Shown piece after piece: positions 8,928 through 15,684 of a stretch of 23,579 bases of DNA. The notes below the pieces were generated by a model. That model did no database searches. It was not told where the DNA came from and saw nothing but the letters and a program-made list of their open reading frames with translations. Source of the DNA: Candidatus Hydrogenedentota bacterium. GTDB lineage: Bacteria > Hydrogenedentota > Hydrogenedentia > Hydrogenedentales > SLHB01. Location: positions 1-23,579 of the forward strand of contig SLSB01000236.1 in the NCBI GenBank assembly GCA_007130675.1, read 5' to 3'. The translations under genes and the position numbers were made by a program. Numbering within the stretch: the stretch's first letter is position 1; each line of letters opens with the position of its first letter.

Positions 8928-10235
8928 TTACGTATATGGCAGGTTCCACGGGGCGCGGTAATTGCAGTTCACGAGATGATTGGCTTCCGCGTTGTTCATG
9001 ACCTGCTCGTTTTCGGCGTCCCAGTGGATCTCGCTCCCCGTGCGCAAGGCGAGGTTCCCCAAATTCGACACAGTCGACACGTAGTGGCTAAGATCAACGT
9101 CTTGGACTGGGTCCTCGCGCGTCTTCATGCAGTCGAGGAAATTGCGGACGTGTGCCGGGCGCGGGTCGGGACTCTCGGGGTGTTTGACCGCTTCGAGGTT
9201 TTCTTTCTTGGGCTCGGGGATGATTTCCCACCCATGGCCGTCGATGATGACCGTGCCCTCGGTGCCGTTGAACAACATGCCATGGGGCCGCCCGCCCGGG
9301 CCCAGCCCGCCCAGCACCATCTGTTCGAAAACCAGGGTGTATTCGGGGAACTGGTACACGGACACCTGTGTATCAGGCGTCTCGCTGTTGTCATCGGCGA
9401 CGTACTTGCCGCCCGAAGAACTCACCCGCAGCGGAATCTGCGGCCCCATCGCCCAAAGGCAGATATTGAGCAGATGCACGCCCCAGTCGGTCATCAGTCC
9501 GCCGGCGTAGTCCCAGAACCACCGGAAATTGAAATGGAACCGGTTCGGATTGAACGGGCGTTCGGGGGCCGGGCCAAGCCACAGGTCGTAATCCACCGTC
9601 TCGGGCGGTTGACCGTCGGGCGGGTTGCCGATGCCCCCAACCCAGTCGAGGTAGGCCCACGCGCGAACCAGCCGGATTCTGCCCAGTTTGCCCGACTGCA
9701 CAAACTCGACCGCATCGCGATAGTGATCGCCGCTCCGCCACTGGGTGCCCATCTGAACAACCCTGTTGTTTTCCCGGCAGGCCGTCAGCATGGCCCGGCC
9801 TTCCTGGATGTTCTGCCCGAGGGGCTTCTCGACGTAGACATCCTTGCCGGTTTGGCATGCGTACACCGTGGGCAGGGCGTGCCAATGGTCGGGCGTCGCC
9901 ACCAGCACCGCGTCGATATCATTGCGGTCGATCACCCGGCGGAAATCTCTGACGATGTCGGGTCTGTTGCCGCGCATGCCCTCGACCATTCTCGCGGCTT
10001 GGGCAGACTGCGCGTCGTCGACGTCGCACACGATCGGGCACTCGACCTCGGGGTTGATAAAGAAAGTGTGGAGATTATGGCGGCCGATGCCGCCGCAGCC
10101 AATAAGCCCCAGACGAATCTTCTCGCTCGCCGGAACCGTTTCCGCCGCATGGGCCCCTTGGGCCAGGATCAGCGGGCCTGCCGAAAGACCGAAAGCAGAA
10201 GTCCTCAGAAAATCGCGCCGCGTATGACGTGCCAT
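8928..10235 (-). CDS. Tat-exported Gfo/Idh/MocA family oxidoreductase
   Basis: A 435-residue protein with a twin-arginine signal (RHTRRDFLRTSAFGLSAG, Arg6-Arg7; cleavage likely near AQGAHA), so it should be exported already folded with its cofactor. The Rossmann motif is GLIGCGGIG (43-51), followed by VATPDHWHA (112-120), YVEKPLGQN (134-142) and DYAGGLMTDWGVHLLN (242-257) with Asp250 and His254, the usual catalytic pair position. The start ATG has AAGGAG upstream; an in-frame ATG at 10280 would place extra residues before the Tat motif. A promoter lies at 10281-10308. It is convergent with the fucosidase operon. Exported members of this family are thought to work with tightly bound NADP, as glucose-fructose oxidoreductase does, but the substrate here is unknown. 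Confidence 0.9.
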   Translation of the reverse strand: MARHTRRDFLRTSAFGLSAGPLILAQGAHAAETVPASEKIRLGLIGCGGIGRHNLHTFFINPEVECPIVCDVDDAQSAQAARMVEGMRGNRPDIVRDFRRVIDRNDIDAVLVATPDHWHALPTVYACQTGKDVYVEKPLGQNIQEGRAMLTACRENNRVVQMGTQWRSGDHYRDAVEFVQSGKLGRIRLVRAWAYLDWVGGIGNPPDGQPPETVDYDLWLGPAPERPFNPNRFHFNFRWFWDYAGGLMTDWGVHLLNICLWAMGPQIPLRVSSSGGKYVADDNSETPDTQVSVYQFPEYTLVFEQMVLGGLGPGGRPHGMLFNGTEGTVIIDGHGWEIIPEPKKENLEAVKHPESPDPRPAHVRNFLDCMKTREDPVQDVDLSHYVSTVSNLGNLALRTGSEIHWDAENEQVMNNAEANHLVNCNYRAPWNLPYT

Positions 10236-10280
10236 GGGAAGTCTCCTTGATCCAGAAGGTATTGCCATCAACCATAACAC

Positions 10281-10308
10281 AGTATACCCGGCCGCCCATC
10301 AAGCGCAA
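10281..10308 (-). promoter_or_regulatory. Promoter of the Tat-exported oxidoreductase gene
   Basis: On the minus strand TTGCGC (10308-10303), a 16-base spacer and TATACT (10286-10281) stand about 45 bases before the ATG. The -10 box matches consensus at five of six positions. Confidence 0.55.
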
Positions 10309-10424
10309 GAACGCATCCCCCGAGAATTGCCCATCTCAACAGCACGGACCCAGCCCCAGGTACACATGACCACAAAACAACACCGCGCTGAAGAAACGCA
10401 ACACCAGGGCGACCGGTCCAAAGC

Positions 10425-10445
10425 CCCTGTCTGCGGCAGACAGGG
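10425..10445. repeat. Perfect 9-bp inverted repeat (hairpin)
   Basis: CCCTGTCTG, a CGG loop, then CAGACAGGG. The stem can be extended to AGC/GCT by bulging one C. No T-run follows on either strand, so it is not a standard intrinsic terminator. It could end transcription of the gene at 10652-11284 with Rho, or bind a regulator. Confidence 0.6.
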
Positions 10446-10651
10446 CTGCCATCGGGACCATACCACGCGGGAGGTGTGCGGCTGGCTGACGTCACGGGTT
10501 TTCAGCCCTTGCTGCCTCTTATTCCGTTTCCCAGCCCCTCAGCGTTCTTGATAGATTCGGACAGTGTTGCCGGGGCGTTGCCGCAGGCAATTGCAGCCGC
10601 ACCTTTCGGTGGCGGGCGAAGCGCGCCCAACGTCAGGCTGCCCGAACTGAG

Positions 10652-11284
10652 TCAGTCACGATACCGAAACTGTTTGAGCAGATTGCCGCGGCCACGCTCG
10701 ACCCTGAGCCCGTATTCCGCGCGTTCGCCAACATACCGCCGCTGTGCCTCAGGAACCGTCATACGCCTTCTCTCGGGCGGTCTGCGGGGCAGGGTGGGCT
10801 CGGGTTCTTCAGCGGGAAACTTGTCGACGGCCTTTTGGCCCGCGTACAGTCCGGCCACCATGGGAACGCCGCCACCGGCTGCCACGGCCGCTGTTCCCGC
10901 GACCTGACGCGTGTTCCGCAGGACCGGGTCCCTGTTCAACTCGATGTTGAGTTTGCTAAGTTCATCGTGTGGCTTGGGTTTCGAGCCGGCCATCCCTTTG
11001 TATGTGCTCGTGCCCAGCTCGACCAGGCCCGTGCCTATCCCCTCGAAAATCTTGACACTACCCAGGATCGGAAACCGTTCGTTGCCTTCTCTCAAAGAAG
11101 CGAGGGAATGGTGCACCAACGCATGGATGCCCCGGCCTGTCGTCTTAAAGACCTGTAACGCAGGTTCCGGGTGCTTTTCCCAATCCTGGTCCTCGGTTGT
11201 CCGAACTCTTTCCGTGGCTAACGCCGTCCCTGCCAAGGCTATGGCCACCAACACCACCAACGAAAACCTTGCCAATGTTTTCAT
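10652..11284 (-). CDS. Secreted protein of unknown function
   Basis: A 210-residue protein with a clear Sec signal peptide (about 1-23: basic MKTLAR, hydrophobic core, ALA end). The mature part begins with a charged stretch, then a helical, glycine-rich region (TTGRGIHALVHHSLASL, about 48-64; ILGSVKIFEGIGTGLVELG, about 73-91), a second glycine/alanine stretch (VAGTAAVAAGGGVPMVAGLYAG, 127-148 region), and a basic Pro/Arg-rich tail. The RGxxxL...G...GxGxGLxELG layout faintly recalls the exosortase-associated TIGR04073 family, but I cannot confirm this. It stands alone, has its own strong promoter (11351-11379), and GAGGTGGGG precedes the ATG. It is probably a real periplasmic or envelope-associated protein. 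Confidence 0.75.
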   Translation of the reverse strand: MKTLARFSLVVLVAIALAGTALATERVRTTEDQDWEKHPEPALQVFKTTGRGIHALVHHSLASLREGNERFPILGSVKIFEGIGTGLVELGTSTYKGMAGSKPKPHDELSKLNIELNRDPVLRNTRQVAGTAAVAAGGGVPMVAGLYAGQKAVDKFPAEEPEPTLPRRPPERRRMTVPEAQRRYVGERAEYGLRVERGRGNLLKQFRYRD

Positions 11285-11350
11285 AGGAACCCCACCTCAG
11301 TTTGGTCGTTTCCATCCGCATCGCTGCTTCTATCGCGCAAACGTGACTTT

Positions 11351-11379
11351 AGTGTACCGCAAAATCACCCGAATGCCAA
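11351..11379 (-). promoter_or_regulatory. Promoter of the secreted protein gene
   Basis: On the minus strand TTGGCA (11379-11374), a 17-base spacer and TACACT (11356-11351) lie about 67 bases before the ATG at 11284. This is among the better sigma70-like promoters in the window. Confidence 0.6.
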
Positions 11380-11427
11380 GAATTTACTGCCGCAGGGTGG
11401 ATTGATGCTTCTGCGAGGGGCACGCGG

Positions 11428-11450
11428 CTCCCTGTTCCGGGTGCAGGGAG
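11428..11450 (-). terminator. Hairpin just after the URO-D-like gene, possible terminator
   Basis: Read on the minus strand, CTCCCTG and CAGGGAG form a 7-bp stem around a 9-base loop, starting seven bases after the stop. No T-run follows, so it may act with Rho or only protect the RNA 3' end. Confidence 0.4.
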
Positions 11451-11457
11451 GCAGGTT

Positions 11458-12615
11458 CTATTGGCCGAACTCCTCGCGCATGCGGTCGCAGTAGTAGCGG
11501 ACGTTGTCCCATTCAGCGTCGGGCGCGATACGGTGGTCGGGGCACGGGATATAGCCCCCGAGTTCGACAAGGGGTTTGAGGCGCTCGACCTCGGCATCGA
11601 TAGCGGCGCGGTCGTGCGCGAACACCACCTTGTTCATGCCGCCTACGCCGCGAAGCTCTTTGCCGTATTGCTCCCGCCAGGGGGCGAGGCTGGCATTCCA
11701 GGTGCCGACCTCGATGGGGAACATGGTATTCACACCGTTGTTGAACCATGTGGGGATGAGCGCGTCGATGCAGCCGTCGCAATCGAGCGACACAATGTCG
11801 ATCCCGTGGCTGTTGACAAGTTCCGTGATCCGCTTGTAATGCGGACCAACCTTTTCGTCAAAAACCGAAGGAATGATCAACGGGCCGTTCTTGAAGCAGA
11901 TGTCTTCCCAGAAATGAGCGAAGTCGAATCTCGCGCCGCTTTCCAGGACCATCTTGACGGCTTGGTAGGACAACTCGGCCCGGGTGTCGATGATCTCGGT
12001 GAACAGGGCGTCGTCTTCTGCAAAAAGGTAACTGGCGCCGGTCACACCGAGGATGTTGCGTATCTGTCCGAAAAGACTCCCGCAATGCAGACCGTAGAAA
12101 TACTCCCGCTCATTTCTCTGGAGAAATTCGAGCCCGCCTTCGGTCCACGCGACCATTTTGCCGTTTACCAGTACTTTGGCCGCCGTGACGCGCTCGGCGT
12201 CGAACGCGAACCTGTGTTTGTAGTGCGTTTCCCAGTCGTCGCGGGTTTTCAGGAGGTGGTCGATCTCGGCAGGGATCGAGGTCGCGCCGGGCCGCTCGAG
12301 TTCGATGACGCCCCAGGCATTGCGGACCTTCTTGCCGCCGTCGGGCAACTCCTCGATGACCTCGCGCTCAAACTCGGGCTTTAGCCCGGTGTTCGGATGG
12401 AAGCAGCAGTAGTAGTTGAAATCGAACCCGAGTTTTTTGCTGATGGCCATGTCGGAGGGGTTGCCGTCACCCCATTTTGCGGCTTCCTCGGCGGTGATGT
12501 GCCCTTCGGCTGCCCATTTATCGAGGGTGTCGTCCCAGAACCCGAAATGTAACACCGGCATACGGTCATAGGGCTGGTAATGCAGAATGGCCAGAACGCG
12601 CTCACGATGTGTCAT
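11458..12615 (-). CDS. URO-D-like (uroporphyrinogen decarboxylase superfamily) protein
   Basis: A 385-residue TIM-barrel protein of the URO-D/MtaA superfamily. It opens with THRERVLAILHYQPYDRMPV, the typical start of this group. It lacks the RxAGRYxPEY signature of true heme-pathway URO-D, so porphyrinogen decarboxylation is unlikely. Many such paralogues are predicted corrinoid- or cobalamin-linked methyltransferases. In MtaA-type enzymes zinc is held by HxC and a later Cys; here the matching places read SLDCDGC (276-282) and GGYIPCPDHRI (353-363), suggesting Cys279 and His361 or neighbours as a variant site. The ATG at 12615 is chosen because GGGGAGA is correctly spaced; an ATG at 12654 would add 13 residues. 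It is the last gene of an operon with two amidohydrolase-fold proteins, 46 bases downstream of the second. The substrate is unknown. Confidence 0.85.
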   Translation of the reverse strand: MTHRERVLAILHYQPYDRMPVLHFGFWDDTLDKWAAEGHITAEEAAKWGDGNPSDMAISKKLGFDFNYYCCFHPNTGLKPEFEREVIEELPDGGKKVRNAWGVIELERPGATSIPAEIDHLLKTRDDWETHYKHRFAFDAERVTAAKVLVNGKMVAWTEGGLEFLQRNEREYFYGLHCGSLFGQIRNILGVTGASYLFAEDDALFTEIIDTRAELSYQAVKMVLESGARFDFAHFWEDICFKNGPLIIPSVFDEKVGPHYKRITELVNSHGIDIVSLDCDGCIDALIPTWFNNGVNTMFPIEVGTWNASLAPWREQYGKELRGVGGMNKVVFAHDRAAIDAEVERLKPLVELGGYIPCPDHRIAPDAEWDNVRYYCDRMREEFGQ

Positions 12616-12661
12616 GTCATTCTCCCCGGATACGGCCGTAGTCGAGGTTTGCAAGACCGGC

Positions 12662-13426
12662 TTACTTCAAATCGGGCACAAACTCGACGATATTGCGCCA
12701 TTCGATGGCCTCGCGATCTTCGTTACTCAAGGAGCATGTCTCGAGAGCCAGCAGGGGGGCCGAACCGTACCGCATCAGCATGGTCGTGCCGACACAGAAG
12801 GTAGCGGCGCCGTGGCGGTCGATTTCTCCCTGCATACGCAGCCCGTTGCGACCCATGAACAACGTCAGGTCGTATAGACACGCAGCGCCCGCCAGCGTCG
12901 AATCGAGAACATGGCTGAAATTGAGCATAAGAAACCGTTTCTCGGGAAAACGGCGGATGATGTCGTTTACGTCGGCAGTGCTGGCTTGGCGGCCGGGATC
13001 AAGAGCGTGGCGGCCGCGCGGGTCCACAAGACGGTAATAGAACGCGGCGCGCATGTCGAGGTCATGGGCCTGAGCAATGAGCTGGACGGTCGCAGAGTCG
13101 GTGAGTGCATACCCGTGATAATCGGGGGTAAGCCGAACAACAGGCATACCAAATTCCTCCCGGCATTGACGCAGGTCATCGCGCCATCCGTCATACAGCG
13201 GATTCATCAGTGCGCACGGGACGAGGCGGTCCCGGTGCGGGGCGATTTCCCGCACCAGTTCGTGATTGGCTTCGTGTGCATCCTTGTACAGCAGGCCGTT
13301 GAGCGTGGCGACAAGGGCCTTGTCGATATTCAGGCGATCCATCTGCTCGAGCAAGGCCCCCGCCGAGCGGTGGGGGAGGGCACGAAACGGCCAGTGGCCT
13401 ATCCAGGCATTCGCATCGATAATCAT
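12662..13426 (-). CDS. Amidohydrolase-2-fold protein lacking the usual metal ligands
   Basis: A 254-residue protein with the outline of an amidohydrolase TIM barrel (PF04909 type): MIID at the start, ALMNPLYDGWRDDLRQ (72-87) in the middle, and RYGSAPLLALET (219-230) near the end. The ligands expected in active members are missing. HxH is replaced by ANAW (5-8), the strand usually carrying MHAG reads MRAAFYY (125-131), and the final Asp strand reads VGTTMLMRYG (212-221). His172 in NFSHVLDS remains. Its ATG overlaps the upstream amidohydrolase stop (ATGA), so the two are translationally coupled and probably made in equal amounts. It may be a non-metal enzyme, or a regulatory or structural partner. 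Length and intact frame argue against a pseudogene. Confidence 0.82.
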   Translation of the reverse strand: MIIDANAWIGHWPFRALPHRSAGALLEQMDRLNIDKALVATLNGLLYKDAHEANHELVREIAPHRDRLVPCALMNPLYDGWRDDLRQCREEFGMPVVRLTPDYHGYALTDSATVQLIAQAHDLDMRAAFYYRLVDPRGRHALDPGRQASTADVNDIIRRFPEKRFLMLNFSHVLDSTLAGAACLYDLTLFMGRNGLRMQGEIDRHGAATFCVGTTMLMRYGSAPLLALETCSLSNEDREAIEWRNIVEFVPDLK

Positions 13427-14187
13427 ATTTTTCTCCTCGCGAGAATACGGAGAAAGTTTTCGCTGTAAAGTTTGGTGCGCTGCTCGTCTGTCAGGTCGGC
13501 ATCGGCGATTTTGCCGAGTCCGCGGGCCATGCTGCCGTCACAGGCGAACAGGAGACGGTCAATGCCCAGTTCCCGTACGCAGCGCTCGATCATGCCTGCG
13601 TCGATGACCGAACCGCTGGTGTCAAGATATACGCTGGGCGCCTCGCGCAACCCTTTGAGCTGGCGCTCCCAATCGCCGCCGCCGCCGATGTGGGCGCAGA
13701 TCAGCATGGCATCGGGATAGCGTTTGGCCACATCGGCAAAATGCGCACCCGTCGAGATGCGGGGCTGGCTCTCGCGCATTTCCGGCGAGGCCGGGTAGCC
13801 CGCGTGCATAAGAATCGGCACCCCAAGTTCGATGCAACGCTCGATGAGCGGAAATTGCACGGGTTCGTTGATGCGGTACTGATTATAGAGTTTGACGCCG
13901 ACGAGGCCGTGATCAACGACGCAGCGGGTTACCTCGTCCTGCGTTTCCTGGAAAAAACCCGGGTTCACAAAACACATACCCATGATGCGATCCGGGTATT
14001 TCTCGACCGATGCGATGATGAGGTCGTTGCGGTGCCGCACCAGTTCGGGGGTGCCATCGCCACTTGTAATCGGGGCCGAGCAGCAAATCTTGTCGACACC
14101 GTACAGGTCGAGGCTGCGGACCGTATCGTCGGCCGTCAAGGAGTACGAGCCGTCGATCGTGCAATGGCCGTGACAATCAATGATCAT
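13423..14187 (-). CDS. Amidohydrolase-2 family metal-dependent hydrolase or decarboxylase
   Basis: A 254-residue TIM-barrel enzyme of the PF04909 family, which hydrolyses lactones and amides or decarboxylates aromatic acids. The metal site is complete: HGH (6-8), PILMHAG (His128), ICAHIGGGG (His166) and LLFACDGS (Asp217). VGVKLYNQY (97-104) holds the usual VKL strand. No signal peptide is seen, so it acts in the cytoplasm. AGGA lies eight bases before the ATG. It is the first gene of a three-gene operon with a ligand-free homologue and a URO-D-like protein. The substrate is unknown; the neighbours suggest a small acid or lactone rather than a sugar polymer. Confidence 0.88.
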   Translation of the reverse strand: MIIDCHGHCTIDGSYSLTADDTVRSLDLYGVDKICCSAPITSGDGTPELVRHRNDLIIASVEKYPDRIMGMCFVNPGFFQETQDEVTRCVVDHGLVGVKLYNQYRINEPVQFPLIERCIELGVPILMHAGYPASPEMRESQPRISTGAHFADVAKRYPDAMLICAHIGGGGDWERQLKGLREAPSVYLDTSGSVIDAGMIERCVRELGIDRLLFACDGSMARGLGKIADADLTDEQRTKLYSENFLRILARRKI

Positions 14188-14363
14188 AGGGCGAGTCCTG
14201 TCCCTTTCTTAAAGATTTTGAGCAATGGTACGGGTTCCGGCCATCGATATCAATCTTCCTCAACGTCCGGTGCCGAAGGTTGCGGGGTGACTGTGGAACA
14301 ACAGAATGGGGTGTTCTTCGTGCACGGGGGGAGACGAGCGTGAAGGGTGAGAAGGTGTGTGAA

Positions 14364-14394
14364 TTGGCTCGGAGCGTCACGGATGTGGTATGTA
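14364..14394 (+). promoter_or_regulatory. Weak candidate promoter of the lysA-like gene
   Basis: TTGGCT (14364-14369) and TATGTA (14389-14394) are 19 bases apart, slightly too long for a good sigma70 promoter; TATAAG at 14393 overlaps it. It is the best pair I can find in the 240-base divergent region between the amidohydrolase operon and this gene. Confidence 0.3.
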
Positions 14395-14427
14395 TAAGCT
14401 CCTTGTAACCAAAGGTGGAGAGAGGTA

Positions 14428-15684
14428 ATGACCGCGGTTCAATTCTTGACCGTTGACCAGGTGCGGGCGGTGCAACGTGATTTTGGCACGCCGGTGTTAG
14501 TCTACGACGAGGCGACCCTTGTGCGTCAGGCGCGCGAGGCGCTGGGTTTTCCGAATGCTTTTGGATTGACGGTGCGGTACGCGATGAAAGCGTTGCCTTC
14601 GGGGGCTATCCTGAGGCTGTTACACAGCCTCGGGCTGCATATTGATGCCAGCAGCGGCTTCGAGGTCTTGCGCGCCATAAGGGCAGGCATCCCGCCCGAA
14701 TACATCCAGTTGACGGCTCAGGAATTGCCGGCAGACCTCGATGAATTGGTCACGGCGGGCATTGAATTCAATGCCTGCTCGCTGAACCAGCTTGCCGCTT
14801 ACGGGCGGGGGTTTCCGGGGACGGCGCTGGGCGTCCGCATCAATCCTGGCTTGGGGTCGGGGCATAACAACCGTACGAACGTGGGGGGGCCATCGTCGAG
14901 TTTCGGCATCTGGCACACATACATTCCCGAAGTGCTGGAGACATGCGCGGCGCATGGGTTGCGCGTAACCCGCGTGCACACCCACATTGGTTCAGGGGGC
15001 AACCCGGATGTCTGGATGAAATGCGCCCGCCTGTCTCTCGACGCAGCAGCTCAATTTCCGGATGTCACCACGTTGAATCTTGGCGGCGGGTTCAAAGTCG
15101 CACGGATGCCTGACGAGACTGGCGTCGATGTGCACGAAATCGGGGCGGTGGTCCGTGATAGTCTGGAGGATTTCGCGGAAGCTTGCGGCAGAAAGCTTCG
15201 GCTGGAGATCGAACCCGGGTCGTTTATTGTGGCCAATGCGGGCGCTCTGGTAGCCGGGGTGATGGACGTCGTGGATACCGGCGCCGCCGGGTATCGGTTC
15301 ATCAAGATTGACGCCGGCATGACCGATGTCTTGCGGCCCGCGATTTACGGCGCGCAGCACCCCATCACACTCGTGCCGGCGACCGACGGCGAGCGCCCGG
15401 AACACGAGTACCTTGTTGTGGGACATTGTTGCGAGAGTGGCGATGTATTGACGCCTGCGCCGGGTAACCCCGAGGGGTTGCTGCCGCGAACTCTTCCAGA
15501 AGCGCGGCTCGGTGACGCCGTAGTCATCGGAGGAGCCGGGGCCTATTGCAGCGCCATGAGCTGCAAGAATTACAATTCGTTCCCCGAAGCGCCCGAGGTC
15601 CTGCTTCGAGAGAACGGCGACATGCAGCTCATCCGCGAGCGCCAGACCCTCGAGCACATGCTCGAAAATGAACTGCTAATCTGA
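14428..15684 (+). CDS. lysA: Diaminopimelate decarboxylase-like PLP enzyme
   Basis: A 418-residue fold-III PLP decarboxylase. Diaminopimelate decarboxylase makes L-lysine from meso-diaminopimelate in the cytoplasm. Visible are the PLP lysine in RYAMKAL (Lys54), HIGSGG (186-191), NLGGGFK (217-223), DVLRPAIYGA (300-309, Arg303 and Tyr307), CCESGD (334-339, general-acid Cys) and GAYCSAMS (371-378). One deviation stands out: the EPGR motif reads EPGS (262-265). The stretch NNRTNVGGPSSSFGIW (147-162) marks a particular subfamily. A GGAGAGAGG sequence precedes the ATG. The gene is not next to other lysine genes. A related substrate such as another amino or diamino acid remains possible, so the symbol is given with moderate confidence. 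Its 3' end overlaps the convergent permease gene. Confidence 0.85.
   Translation: MTAVQFLTVDQVRAVQRDFGTPVLVYDEATLVRQAREALGFPNAFGLTVRYAMKALPSGAILRLLHSLGLHIDASSGFEVLRAIRAGIPPEYIQLTAQELPADLDELVTAGIEFNACSLNQLAAYGRGFPGTALGVRINPGLGSGHNNRTNVGGPSSSFGIWHTYIPEVLETCAAHGLRVTRVHTHIGSGGNPDVWMKCARLSLDAAAQFPDVTTLNLGGGFKVARMPDETGVDVHEIGAVVRDSLEDFAEACGRKLRLEIEPGSFIVANAGALVAGVMDVVDTGAAGYRFIKIDAGMTDVLRPAIYGAQHPITLVPATDGERPEHEYLVVGHCCESGDVLTPAPGNPEGLLPRTLPEARLGDAVVIGGAGAYCSAMSCKNYNSFPEAPEVLLRENGDMQLIRERQTLEHMLENELLI

Larger units (their letters stand above)
10236..10651. other. Intergenic region of 416 bases, mostly without recognised content
   Basis: Between the oxidoreductase start and the stop of the upstream minus-strand gene I see only the promoter at 10281-10308 and the hairpin at 10425-10445. 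Short open frames are present on both strands but none has a Shine-Dalgarno sequence or a recognisable protein pattern. No tRNA-like fold was seen. Confidence 0.5.

Noticed and set aside
8826..10250. 474-codon plus-strand open frame
   Set aside because: Antisense to the Tat-exported oxidoreductase, which has all family motifs and a good start.
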